DNA from: Avena insularis
Taxonomy: Eukaryota > Streptophyta > Magnoliopsida > Poales > Poaceae
DNA length: 64,000 bases
Direction: 5' to 3'
Assembly: GCA_023614405.1 (NCBI GenBank)
Contig: CM042694.1
Coordinates: 351,992,010 to 352,056,009 of the forward strand
Shown here: positions 23,401-34,940 of the stretch, piece by piece
How the letters are laid out: the number at the start of each line of letters is the position of its first letter
How positions within the stretch are numbered: the first letter of the stretch is position 1
Notes under the pieces: model-generated
The model's database searches: none
Seen by the model: only the letters and a program-made list of their open reading frames with translations
What the model was told of the DNA's origin: nothing
Program-made: the position numbers and the translations under genes

Positions 23401-24630
23401 GGCCATGTAGGCATTTAGTTGACACCGTCCACACATTGCGGTAGTCGTTACGGTAACTACGCCAGGCAGGTCGATTTGGGAACAATACCGTGCTTTGTTA
23501 TTGGCCCGTCGTGTATTTGGCCGAGGATGAATAGTAAAAAATGCTGGATTATTATACACGTTTTATGATATTGGCATGGGCTTCAGAAAGGCCGAAACTG
23601 TAAAAGGCCATAAACATAATGGGCTGACCCACAAGTGGCAACTGGACGTAACAGTAACATGTTGTAACAGTAATGTGCCATAAGAGTAACAGGTCATAAC
23701 AGGAACATGCCATAATAGTAACAGGCCTTAACAGTAGCAGGCCGCAACAGAAATAGCCCATCATAGTAACAGGCAAGAAACCTTAAAATCCCAGAACAGT
23801 AATAGGCGAAAACAGTAGCCGGCCTCAATAGTAAAGGGCCACAACAATGAAAGGCCAGAATAGTGACAAGCCAGAATAGTAACGGCCCGAGAAATTTCTA
23901 AGAGAGGGTAGTCACAGGCCGACACATTTACCTGACTAGAACAATAAAGTGCCGCTTGTGAGCCTGAACAACTAAAGCCTGGAATAGTGAAAGGCTAGAA
24001 TAGTAACAGGCCGGAAGAGTAACAGGCCATCTCAGAGAAGGGTCATCAGTAGGCGGCCCATGATGGGCTGCGATAAACAGTGATGGGCTGCCCGCAGGCC
24101 TTAAATGTATAGGAGCGACTTGGAGTAGGCTGCTAATGGGCCGCAGAGTGTTGGACCAACATGGGCCTTCTTTAGGCCGAAACAAAATCGGGCCTGAAAG
24201 TTCACAGGCCGCTGCTGGCAGCAACTTTGGGCCCATTTCAAACAGTGCAGGACAAAATAGTAATAGGCCATCTTCTTATTGGGCTCTCCTAATGGGTCGG
24301 CCCAATTAGTATTTAGCAGGCCTTGGCTGGGCCTGGCTTCTGCCACGGTTTCTATGACCATTAACGGTGGTAACCGGTCGCTAACGGTGGCTGCCATGTG
24401 GCAGTTTGCATGACGTCAGTAGTCAACGCGGCTGGCAAACAGATCTACGACGGAACAAGTTTCCGTGGCTGAAGGGTGCGATCCACCATGGTCAGAAAAA
24501 ACCGTGGTAGATTATTTTGTGACGGGGATTTTACCACCACGGGCATCCGTCATAGAAGACTTTTTAGCCACGAAAAAGGGCCTTCAACCACAAAAATCAT
24601 CCGTTGTAAAAGCCAACTTTTCTAGTAGTG
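23400..24630 (+). mobile_element. CACTA transposon, one terminus with subterminal repeats
   Basis: The sequence ends at 24630 with TTTTCTAGTAGTG, which read backwards is CACTACTAGAAAA, a typical CACTA terminus. The preceding kilobase carries many copies of a motif close to AACAGTAACAGGCC at short spacing (23590-24050), in keeping with CACTA subterminal arrays. I find no matching CACTAC start to the left, no transposase and no sure 3-bp target repeat (AAG follows). The left limit is a guess. Confidence 0.7.
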
Positions 24631-25338
24631 AAGGTAAAGATTCAAACAAACGCCAAAACACACACTATTCGATTTGCTCCTGTTGGTTCGAACAACCAAT
24701 CCAATAAAATCCTAGGTGGGAGACCTTGCGGTAGAATCACCAAAGGAGAGATCGGTGAGCAGATGATAGAATCCAAATCAAGGTGATAGTAGCAACCAAG
24801 GAATCTTTGTTTGTGTACCTTTCAATGGACCAAAATCCACTATTTTTTTCTTTGTATCCTCTGGTGTTTTCTAACGCGACGACCTCAGCTACATCTGATC
24901 TGATGAAGAGCATGCATCACTCCTTTGTTTTTCCAAACGCTGCTTGTCAAGATCTTCAGTCTGAATTCCAGGAGTGGGTTGCATAATTCTTCTATTCGTG
25001 TACAGAGTAATGTTTCGAGTGCGGGATGGAGTCGCGACCATACCACTACTCTTATCATTCACATTTGTACATTCAATGAGTGGATCGATGCAATTTTTAC
25101 TCCTTCCACGGAAGATAGAGGTGGCCTTACCTTTTGAGACCTCTGCCTTTGTGTCTCCGGAGTGTTCTCTCGATGAACATGAGCAACTTGTTGGTGGTGT
25201 CGCTGATTTCAATATGGGGCAAGAATCTTTATTAGGGGTGTCATGAGGATCTACACGAAGCGAGAAGCATCTGATCGTCACCTTCCTCTCCCATACCATG
25301 AGGCGGATCTCGGGGACGAGATCCCTTGTTAGTGATGT
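24631..25338. other. Unassigned stretch with a minus-strand coding-like frame
   Basis: On the minus strand a frame stays open from the solo-LTR boundary (25343) to about 24889, roughly 150 residues including CIDPLIECTNVNDKSSGMVA and TPGIQTEDLDKQRLEKQ. Its only ATG lies in the LTR, so the true 5' part would lie beyond 58763 on the other side of the nest. I do not recognise the protein. It could be the C-terminal part of a transposon or host gene. Confidence 0.3.
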
Positions 25339-26428
25339 CGAATTGTAGCACCCTAGGAAATCCACAACTAGAAAATTGCTTGTTCTTTTATTATTTTGCA
25401 TCATCATAACATCATCATGCATCATCATCATGTTCATCATGCCACCTTGCATTGGTCATCTTTTAAATTGTTGCTTTGTGTTTGCGGCATTGCATACTAT
25501 ATCGTATCTAATTGTTTGCCATATCACAACTATGTTGTTTTTGGTTAACCTCCACCCCTCTTATATTTTTTCATTTCCTACAAAATGGATCCGTCTTGTT
25601 ATATGGCAAGTATCAAATTATTTTTGTACCAAATTATTTTGGAACAATGTTCCAACCTCCTATTTAATTTTCTCTCTAATTCTATTATCTAGTAAAAATG
25701 CCCAAAATGATTATGGGGCATTGTTCTTGCTGTTACTCTACTCCCTCTTGTCTCTATTTACAAAGGCTTCTATCTACCTATTTAAAATCCCTATAAATTT
25801 CAAATGAGTTCAAAATGGTTTTTGTAAATAAAACAAATGAATATGTTAAAGAGAAAACCTAATAACTAGAAAGAGTGAGAGAGATAGAAGGCAACCGTGG
25901 ACTTTTTTTCTCTTTAGAGACCTAACCGAAGTCACCTCCCTCCTTTCTTTTTGCATCCACCTAAGAGCATCTCCACTCTGGTTCCTAGGACGCCGTTCCC
26001 ATGGCGTTTTTTTCGTCCGGATGGCGATTTTTCGCCCAGTCGCGTTCCCAGGACACTGATTTTGTCCGGATTTGGCCCAACTTTCATCCGGCATTCCCAG
26101 GCTGACCCCTGCGGCACCAGGAACGCCCTGGGAATGCCGGATGAAGTAAAAACAAGGGTGGGCTAGCTTTGTCGGCGAGACATCCCATTTCCCACCACAA
26201 CTCGCCTCTCCCGTGCGAAGGATCCCCCAGCTGCCATGTCGCCATGCTTGCACCGGCGAAGCTCCACCGTTTCAAGCTGAAGTCGTGCCTGTAGATAGGT
26301 CCGCTTCCATCGCACCTTCCCCTGCAGCCTAGGCCACTTTTTGCCGCCACTCCTTCGCTGTAGCTCAGCCACGCTTCTAGCTCCCACCACCTCGCTCGCC
26401 AAGTGTTCGGCGTTTTGCCCTTTCGGCC

Positions 26429-27660
26429 ATGGACTTCGACGACGAGGAACTATTCACCGTGTTGCTAGAGGAAGAGAATGCCACAACCGTCGAAGATGTA
26501 GAGCACGTGCAAATCCTCGCCTCCTTGGCACGACAGTACATGCAGAATGTAGCACCGAAGCGTGGAGGCTCAGCGAAGGGTCGCCGGAAGTGCAAAGTAA
26601 GGTAGAGGATGGAGGGCTACTAGATGTTGTACGTGGACTACTTCGCCGACGAACCGCTCCATGAAGAGGCTGTGTTGTGGAGCCGCTTTAGGATGAGCCA
26701 AAAGCTCTTCCTCGAAATCGTGCATGCCATCCGGGAGTTCGACCCCTATTTCATGTGTAAGAAAGACTGCACCGACATGGTTGGGTTTTCCTCACTTCAG
26801 AAGTGCATAGTGGCAATGAGGTTGCTTGCATACGGAGCAACGGGTGATAGTGCTGATGACTATCTCCACATGGCCGAGTCGATCGCCATCAATTGCGTGT
26901 ACATGTTTTGTAGGGAAGTGATTGCAGTGTTTGGGCCACAGTAGTTGAGAACACCCACTGCTAAAGACATTGCTCGGATCCTTGCAGTCAATGAACGTAG
27001 AGGATTCCCTGGGATGCTTGGAAGCATAGACTGCATGCATTGGCACTGGAAGAATTTTCCATTTACATGGCAGGGGATGTACAAAGGTCACAAATGAGGT
27101 TGCACTGTGATTGTCGAGGCAGTTGCCACACATGATCTTTGGATCTGGCACTCCTTCTTTGGCATGCAAGATTGAATAATGACATCAACGTTCTCAACTC
27201 CTCAAATGTCTTTGCCAAGCTTGTTGAGGGTCATGCTCCACCCGTGGACTTTGAGATCAATGGGCACCACTACAACAAGGGATACTATCTTGCAGATGGC
27301 ATCTATCCAAGATGGCCAACATTTGTGAAGACTATCTCAAACCCGATACTCCCTAAACATGCTTAGTATGCCAAGGAACATGAAGCTTGCAGGAAGGATT
27401 TGGAGCGGTCATTTGGTGTGCTCCAATAGAGATTCGCACTTGTCCGATTCCCTGCTATGACCTGGTCAAAAGATCAGATGTGGGAAGTGATGAATTGTTG
27501 TGTGACCTTGCACAACATGATAATAGAGGATGAGAGGAAGGACCCAGTGAGTTTGGTCGAGCAGAATGAGCTATACTACAGATAGGGACCTCTTGCACAG
27601 CCTGATCACCAGGTGCCGCCAACCTGGGTTGCCTTCATCGCCATGCGTCAGGAGATCTGA
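26429..27660 (+). pseudogene. Harbinger transposase (plant transposase family), decayed
   Basis: The ATG at 26429 begins an acidic N-terminus (MDFDDEELFTVLLEEEN). Stops interrupt the frame at 26603, 26621 and 26942. Between them the family core is clear: VDYFADEPLHEEAVLWSRFR, then a helical region (FSSLQKCIVAMRLLAYG), then catalytic blocks [11 protein letters not shown] (first Asp), [11 protein letters not shown] (second Asp) and CRKDLERSFGVLQ (Glu), and finally [18 protein letters not shown] frameshift lies near 27172 and more stops near 27096, 27364 and 27427. All three DDE residues survive in sequence, but the gene cannot make the enzyme. Confidence 0.9.
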
Positions 27661-28191
27661 GACCCGGTAATGCATCAACAGCTGCAGGATGATCTGGTTG
27701 AGCACATATGGATATGCAGAGGAAACACACAGATGCCTAGCAAGAACTGGCCGAACTAGGCTGAAATATGTTGTATTTTCATTGTTTGTCGAACTATGTT
27801 TAAATTAAAGCTGAACTATGTTTAATTTCATGAAGAACTATGCTGAATATTGCTCTGTATTCATATTATGCTCGAATAAGACGAAATCTAGTCGAATTTG
27901 AGCCGAATTCAGGAGAAAACACGCCAACCTGGGAACTCGGCCTGGGAATGCGAGTGGAAAATCGGCCGTTCCTAGGCCGAAAACTTCCTCCGTCCGACGC
28001 TATTTAGCTGTGAATTTCGGCCTAGGAATGGTGCTATTTAGCATCTCTACTCGTTGGTTGTTACCAGGCCGAAATTCGGAGTTAAATAGTGCCAGACGGA
28101 GGACCCAGGTTTGGACAAAATTTAACAACGGCGAACTTTGGACGAATATAGGCGGATTTCATTAATAGATGGCCGATTCATACATATTATG

Positions 28192-28689
28192 TCAAATTCG
28201 GGGGGACACCCGAATTCCGACTTCATTTAGGCTAAAAAAACTAAAAAGGGCTGAGGAAGGGGTTGTTGCCGGGGTGGATGTGCTCGAGAACGGCGTCCGT
28301 CCAGGCGCACTCCACCAGCAGCGGCGGCCCGCCGTGTTGTTGCGCTTCCGCGGCAAGTCTGGAGGTCCTTGGTGGGCGGCGAGTACGGCAAGCCGGTGTT
28401 GGGCGAAGAACTGTTCCCAATGCACGAGGTTGCTGGCGTCTTCGGCAAGCTTGGGATCCGGCATCACCGCTATGGCGGCCTGGATCGCTTCAATGAATTC
28501 GTCGCCTTCGGGGACCGGCAGCACTGGCACGCCACCGGTGCTGAGCTTCCACCTGCGCGGGTAGCAGATGTCCGGCGGCGCCATGTTGCCGGCATCGCGA
28601 AGCATCCACACTTCCCAGGAGTGGAGCATCTGCCGACCGAAGGCGCCGCTTTTGGCGATCGTCTTCGCCGAGTGGACCTATTCGTTCAT
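28192..28689 (-). pseudogene. Harbinger ORF1 protein, one early stop
   Basis: The ATG at 28689 opens a 165-codon frame whose fourth codon is TAG (a likely decayed Trp). From the internal Met at 28629 the frame is open for 145 codons (MLHSWEVWMLRDAGNMAPP, VPEGDEFIEAIQAAIAVMP, LAEDASNLVHWEQFFAQH). This acidic, Trp-containing protein sits convergent to the transposase inside the same TIRs, where PIF/Harbinger elements encode their second, DNA-binding partner protein. I see no clear Myb triad, so the function comes from position. Confidence 0.7.
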
Positions 28690-28743
28690 GGTGGAGTGGG
28701 GTGGGCGGGGGGCGGTGTGCTATGAACCGGCGACGGAGCCGTT

Positions 28744-28753
28744 CTTTATAGGC
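28744..28753 (-). promoter_or_regulatory. TATA box of Harbinger ORF1
   Basis: Minus strand reads GCCTATAAAG, about 55 bases upstream of the ATG at 28689, a normal distance for a short leader. Confidence 0.55.
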
Positions 28754-29760
28754 CGAGCGCGGGTGGCGAAGGCGGGAGGGGTGTAGCGGCATGGTGGGAA
28801 AAGGGGAAAAGGCAGGAAGCCGAGGCGGCGTTGGTGCGTCGCTGATGCGGTAGCTGAGGTGGAAGGATGATGATGATTGGCCTTCAGTCGCTGACTGGGC
28901 GGGTCCACGCATCGAATTCGCTTCATCCGGTGTTCCCAACGTGTTCTCGTCTCCCCGGGATCGGCCTAGGAACACCGGTGGTATTTTGGGCCAAATCTAG
29001 ACGAAACCGGCATCTTGAAAATGCGGTTGGACCAATTTTTGGCGTCCGGATGAAAAAAACGGCCTATAAACGGCTTGCTGGGAACCCGGTTGGAGATGCT
29101 CTAAGCCAATCCTCCTAGCAGCCCATCTTACCTGATCGATGGAGAGTCAGTTTTCGACTGTTTGTCGTCTTTCTCCTGCGAGCACGAGAGGTGCATGACC
29201 CTTCCACCACCGAGCCCAAACCTGGCCAATAGGCCGGCCCGACACGGCCCAGGCACGACATGCGCTAAACGAGCCTGGCCCGGCACGGCCCGCCGCAGCC
29301 CGGTAAGCTCACGTTTCGTGCCGAGCCAGCACGTGTGCCCGTCTTTGCAGCCCGAGCGCCCAGTGTGCTCGGCAGGCCCCATCGTGACGTCAGCCCACGG
29401 GCTTGTTAGGCCTGCTTTCTGCTTTTTTTGTTTTTATTTGATTTGAGTCCGAAAAATGCCCAAAAATTACAGAAAAATAGTAAAATGACACAAATTTTCA
29501 TATAGGATAAAAAGTAAGCTTTATTAATGCTGCCTCATTAAAAACCTTACATCCCTAGTAAGAAAAAAGAGTACAACCCGCTCGAAAAGGAAAAAAATTA
29601 TATCGACTAACTAGTTCCCTCCGTCTTGCCTCTGGTGAGACAAGACATGCCTATGCAAGTGACCAGTTCCAGCTCCACGACGCAATCTGAACAAATGGCC
29701 GCATCTTCTACACCTAGCTATATTCACTTGTTCACCATCTACCTCACACACTTCTTCATC

Positions 29761-32700
29761 TGTACCATCCCAAAACTTTAATCCAATATATCAAGATCCA
29801 AATCACCCAATTTAGGGTTAACAAAAACTTTTTTTCTCATTTAAATAATTAAGCATGCATATGTGTGTTCCATTAATATGGAATTGTTTTAAATTGCCAT
29901 GATTGTTTGTTCTAATGGTTGTAAAAAGATTCTAAGATGAATTCCACATCATCTAGATCATTCCCAAGAAAAATCCAAAGAAAAAGAAATCAAATAGAAT
30001 TAATAAATGGAAATGGTCACTTTTGCCATTTTAATCAACTAGGTCACTTTGGGTGTTCCTAGAACTCAAAATTCAAACAGAAAAAATTATGGATTTTTGC
30101 ACCCCTTTATAATACAAGTAAAGATGTACCAAGGCCCACCTTGTGATCTTACAAAAACATTTAAACTCTAAATTTAAATGACATTTGAAAATGGAATCAA
30201 GTGTATGTATCTAGATCACACTTTTTCAAAAACCATGCCAATGAATTCAATTTGACAATCCCCAGCAACCACACACTACCAAGCAACAGTGAAGATCACT
30301 CAAAAAATTTCATTCAAAAATTTCAAAGTTGAATTCTTTTGGCCATTTTGTCAAACACCTTATGTGCACAAATCAGACAAAAATCACAAACACTGTTGCG
30401 AGCAGGTTTCTGGCCAATTTGGTCTCCCATTTTGCAACCACAGCACCCCCAGTGCACCCTCTACCCTGTACCAGCACGGCCACCCACTGTGCACACGACC
30501 AAATGGTCCTGGCCACCATGGCCGAGCCCATTTAGCACCCCCACTGTCGATAGCACGCCCCTAGCACCGCCAGCCTTGCCTACCATGTCTAGCACGTCGC
30601 CCATGCTCCACTTCCCCCTCCAGGCTAGCCCCAGCTCAAGGACAGAGAGAGGAGGAGCTAGGACCGCCGTGCCCAGGCCGTGTCTGCCATGCCGACGCCG
30701 CCCGCCAGTTCACGCGCTGTCCCCGCTCAACCCGACCTTGCCTCGCTCCCGCCGCCAACCTACACGATCACTAGTGACCCAGGAGGCCAACGGACATGCC
30801 CATTCCCTCGACCGTGCCCTGTAGCTGCCGTCCACCGTGAAACTCGCCATCGACAGAGGCAGGGTGCGCGCAACGACGCTCGCTTCACCCAACGACCTTG
30901 CACTGCACGAGCACCTCCATGACGATCGCCAGGGAACCGCCCACCCTCCTAGCCCCCGATCCATGCCTATAGCTCACTGTGTCGTCGCCCCCGTCGAGCT
31001 CCGCCCATGCCGAGATGCACCCCTCGCCCCGCTATAAAAAGGAAGCCCCTCGGCACCAAGTCTTCACACCACCTCCCTCCACTCCACCTCAGAGACCTCC
31101 CGGAGCCCCACCGGAGCAAGCCGCTGTCCGTAGCACCCCAATTTCACCGAAGACCGACCCGGAAGGAGGAGAAAGGCGCCACTGATCCAAGCCATCTCTA
31201 GGGATGCCGTCGGTACCAGGAGAACCGCCGTCCTCGACTCGTCCAGTTGCCCGCCTAACCAACCCTCACCGGAGCTCCGGTAAGCCTCCCCAAACACTCA
31301 CCGACCGTGCTAGGGTTCCTCCCCGTCGTGTATTGTTCCAGTGAGGACGATGGATGTGAGCCGTTGATCCAGGATCTAATCCTACGGTCACCATCCTCCC
31401 ATACCTGTTCGGCATCCCCTGTCCCACTAACAGGTGGGGCCATCACTTAAGCCAGCCCGGGCGCTGCGCGGAGCGCAGTGGTCCAGCCCATTTATTTCCC
31501 GCGCAACCAAGTAGATTCAAATAAAGCTTTTTCAATTTTATCTTAAACTCAATTTTGTCCTTTAGTTCAAAAATCATTTCAGAGAGTTCTACTTCACCAA
31601 AATTAATGATTCCAATTTTTTTGAAAAAATAATTAAAATCTCTATCCAAGCCCATTAGATTTAAATCAATTAGAGTTAGAGATCTCTCCTAGCAAAAATA
31701 ACAAGACAGAGGCTTTTTCACATTCAAATATTTTTCTAAATTCAACCATAATAGCTTTTGAGTTGATTCCAACTCTCAAAAATCACATTTGACTATACCT
31801 ATCTGAATATGTAATAATATTAAGGTTTGCATGCAGTGACGTTGGACTAGTACCAAAATAATGCTGTATAGGCATTTCTAGTCACTTTAAATCATTTAAA
31901 TATTGAACTTGAACTTATTAAATTGTGATCCAACATTTAAATCACATTCCCATGTATTAGAATATATGGTGATGACATGTGTCCACATGATCCCATATTT
32001 TAATTGGAGAATATTAAATCTTAGTTATTTTCAATGAGTAGAAATTACTTTTCTCAAATAAAATAAATAAAACTAGTTCATTAAATCTTGTGATGAATGT
32101 GATGATAACAGATCATCCAGTGTGTGCCTTAGTGTGCTAAATACACTAGTTAAGTATTGTTTGCTAATTGTGTATTCCCGTATGTATTTATAGACGATAG
32201 TACCGACCAAGTCTACGAGGACGAGGAGTTCTACCCCGCAGAAGAAGAGGAGAATTTCAACCACTACACCAATCAAGGCAAGCTATTATTGGCAAGCTAT
32301 TGTTAGCAAGCTAGAATTAAGCAAGATGCATTAGGCATGCTTTGGTTATACCTTTTGACTTATACCTACTCCAAGTTTTATTTACAAGCTTTACCTTCTT
32401 TTACTTTACCAAAGTTCTTTACTTATTTATAGATAGCATAAAGAGTATAAAACTTGGCCTATCTAGTTAGACTTAGATGTCATTCTATGGCATGAGATTG
32501 AGATTAGCATCCCACATTTGTGAACACTCTTAACTTAGTGATTAGAGCTAAACCAGAAACTTGATTACTCTAGATGGGAATACTTGGTGAAAATGACTTA
32601 TGAAAACCTTGGAATGATGAGTCATTCTATTGAGATGTTTTGACATGTGTTGAGAAACACAAATGGTTTATGATGATGATGAAAATGTTGAGGCATGAGC

Positions 32701-33689
32701 CTTAGCCCTTTATAAAAACTGATGGTTGGGTTCGGATGAGATACCATTCCAATTTTACCGTACAACCATAATACCTGAATTAGGTAAGGCTTAGACAGAA
32801 GTTTATATGCATTAGTATTAGTTCCCTCACGGGAGAGGTCTGAGCTGAGGCTACCTCTCAATGTTGTCCACCTATGTAGTGACCAGGATGGCAGATGGCC
32901 ATGGCTGGGAGGCCAAGCTCATAGGAGAGGTGCTTATACTAGAGTGTGTAAAGGAAAGGTTATGTTTGATTATTTCCATACTAAGTATGATGATTCAGGG
33001 TTACCCCTGATAGATGTATCGAATTTTGTGGTGAAAGTATACCACCTCTGCAGAGTGTCAAACTATTCGAATAGCCGCGTCCACGGTTATGGACAGTTGG
33101 AGTGGCCATACTGTTCCATTGTCAGATGTTTTCAAAATGACTTATGAAATGAATTGTGACATGACTTCACCACAACAGAGTTGTGACTATGACAACTAAG
33201 TTCCCACTTAGGTGATTTCAACCTTTATTTATCTTTCTTTGTTTCTGAACTCAGCTTAGGTTTCAAACTTAACTTTATAAATAAACCTAGAACTTAGCAT
33301 TCCTATTAGAACTACCTTACTTGTTAGTGATAGTTTGCGAGTACTTAAAGAGTACTCATGGCTTTGTCCCTGGCTATTCCCGTGGCCAGACTATGAGGAG
33401 GACTATCTGGAAGGAGGACAGCGGGACGACTACGACAACTAGGATCATCTCCCATTGTCAGCATTGCATGTGACACTGAAGATGGAGCCCACCGCTACGC
33501 TATTTATTCTGCTACTTGTTTGTACTAAGACTGGATCATGAGATCCTTTATTTGTGTAAGACCTTATTATGGTTTGTAATGGATGATGTACTGTGATATC
33601 CAATCTGTTATGTCTCGCAAAAATGGTAATCCTGGGATTGCGATGTATGGCATAACAGGCATTTGGGATTAAAAATCCGGGTGTTGACA
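29761..33689 (+). repeat. 5' LTR of the Tekay element (3929 bp)
   Basis: Begins TGTACCATCCC (TGTAACATCCC in the 3' copy) and ends GGGTGTTGACA. It aligns along its length with the 3' LTR. A CDS-like GC-rich block at 30430-31300 is U3/R sequence, not a gene. Confidence 0.93.
31032..31042 (+). promoter_or_regulatory. 5' LTR TATA box
   Basis: CTATAAAAAGG in a GC-rich context, conserved at 52010-52020 in the 3' LTR. Transcription would start around 31065-31075. Confidence 0.65.
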
Positions 33690-33692
33690 AGT

Positions 33693-33705
33693 TGGTATCA
33701 GAGCC
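33693..33705 (+). other. Primer binding site, initiator tRNA-Met
   Basis: TGGTATCAGAGCC, three bases after the LTR end at 33689; identical to the LARD site. Confidence 0.88.
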
Positions 33706-33920
33706 ATCCTGACCATAGGAGACCCTAGTTAGAATGGACGTCCGAACAAAAAACTTAGTTTCAAAACCAAAGTGAGTATTTGTGAAAATCTATTTCCTCT
33801 CTAACCCTTGGGATTCGTTCTCTCAAAAAAATACATGTTCCTCAAAAATTCTTACATTACTACATAAAATTTTCACACACTTGATCACTTCACTAACTTT
33901 CTCATCCTAAATTCTTATAG

Positions 33921-34691
33921 ATGGAAGTTCAGTACTGCAAGTTCTACCAGTTAGGCAATGGAAGCCAACTGATCTTCGAGAGGGATCTTGATACACTGTT
34001 TGAGTACTTGGGGAGCCCACATCTGGAATTCTTCGGAGCTCAACTCAATGGTCACCTAGGAGGAGATTTACAATGGCTAGTACTTGCTGATCTTCGAGGC
34101 AAGTTAGAGGCACCAATGTCCAAGAAGATTCAATTCAGCGTGAGAGAGAACAACTGGCTAGATGGATTAGCCAGGGCAATGCATGAAGCTCTCGCTCGTC
34201 TTTGCGCACAGAATGTCAACCTGATCCAAGGAACCCGCTTTGCTCACTATGCAAGGCGTGACTCTATGGGAATGCCGCTAGAGATGCCAAGTCACCCAGA
34301 GTTGAAGCGTCAAGTGGAGAACCTCGACTTCCTCCTGTATGACAGACAGAAGGAATTGGACAATGCTCGAGAGTTCGCCAACCACAACCTTGCCATTGCC
34401 GCCCAGAAGGCCCAGACGTTCTCACTGCTAGTCAAGGATCATCAGTCACTTCGCCGTCAATGCGCAAAGAAGGATCGCACCATCGACCGTCTTTGCAAGA
34501 AGGTGACCGACCTCGAGAAGACCATCAAGGAGCAAGAAGCTCATCTTGCAGCAAAAGAAGAAAAGGAGGAAGGTGAAGAAATCCAAGGGGATATTCACTC
34601 GTACCTCAGCAATGACGATGACTATCTGGAGGATGATGCCATGGACTTCTACACCGACGATGAGGACTCCGACTTCATTGATGATGAGTAG
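33921..34691 (+). CDS. Extra ORF upstream of gag (256 aa), coiled coil with acidic tail
   Basis: The only intact long ORF of this element. It opens about 215 bases after the primer site. The N-terminal 75 residues carry no known domain; NWLDGLARAMHEALARLC follows at about residue 76, then HPELKRQVENLDFLLYDRQK and a long predicted coiled coil (about 130-215), ending in a very acidic tail (DDDYLEDDAMDFYTDDED). It has no zinc knuckle, protease or polymerase motif. A frameshifted homologue occupies the same place in the LARD (13636-14351), which suggests a conserved accessory protein. It survives intact next to a gag-pol full of stops. Role unknown; packaging or Gag partner is only a guess. Confidence 0.75.
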   Translation: MEVQYCKFYQLGNGSQLIFERDLDTLFEYLGSPHLEFFGAQLNGHLGGDLQWLVLADLRGKLEAPMSKKIQFSVRENNWLDGLARAMHEALARLCAQNVNLIQGTRFAHYARRDSMGMPLEMPSHPELKRQVENLDFLLYDRQKELDNAREFANHNLAIAAQKAQTFSLLVKDHQSLRRQCAKKDRTIDRLCKKVTDLEKTIKEQEAHLAAKEEKEEGEEIQGDIHSYLSNDDDYLEDDAMDFYTDDEDSDFIDDE

Positions 34692-34940
34692 ATGCACTAG
34701 AGCACTATCGTAGGTGTGAGAAGTATCGGTCGCATTGTATCTTAGCTTACAGAATGGTTCTTAAAACCATCTGTTTTCCTTTCATGTTGTGGTGTGTGTG
34801 TTTGTATCGTGTTATTTGCTTGAATGAATGAAAAGAAGTTAGTTGCAAAACCTGAGTCAAACTCAAAGTTTTAGCTTTGAAACCAAAACCATGAATCTTA
34901 GAACTTTCCCTCTTACCCCGTTATCTATCTCAATCTTCAG

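Larger units (their letters stand above)
25965..29101. mobile_element. PIF/Harbinger DNA transposon
   Basis: Inverted ends: GAGCATCTCC at 25965 and GGAGATGCTC ending 29101, with further mirrored blocks (GTCCGGATG near 26015 and its counterpart near 29045). The 3-bp duplication TAA lies at 25962-25964 and 29102-29104. It carries the two genes expected of the superfamily, arranged convergently: a DDE transposase (+) and an ORF1 protein (-). Both are damaged, so it is a recently dead full-length copy of 3137 bp. Confidence 0.93.

Noticed and set aside
24889..25452. 187-codon minus-strand ORF as a complete gene
   Set aside because: Its first 36 codons, including the only ATG, are solo-LTR sequence (TGTAGCACCCTAGG end). 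Only the part left of 25343 was considered.
28169..28725. Plus-strand frames of 118-131 codons
   Set aside because: Antisense to Harbinger ORF1, which has position, TATA box and family context in its favour.
30339..30824. 161-codon frame
   Set aside because: Inside the U3 region of the Tekay 5' LTR; the copy in the 3' LTR (51410-51802) breaks it differently.
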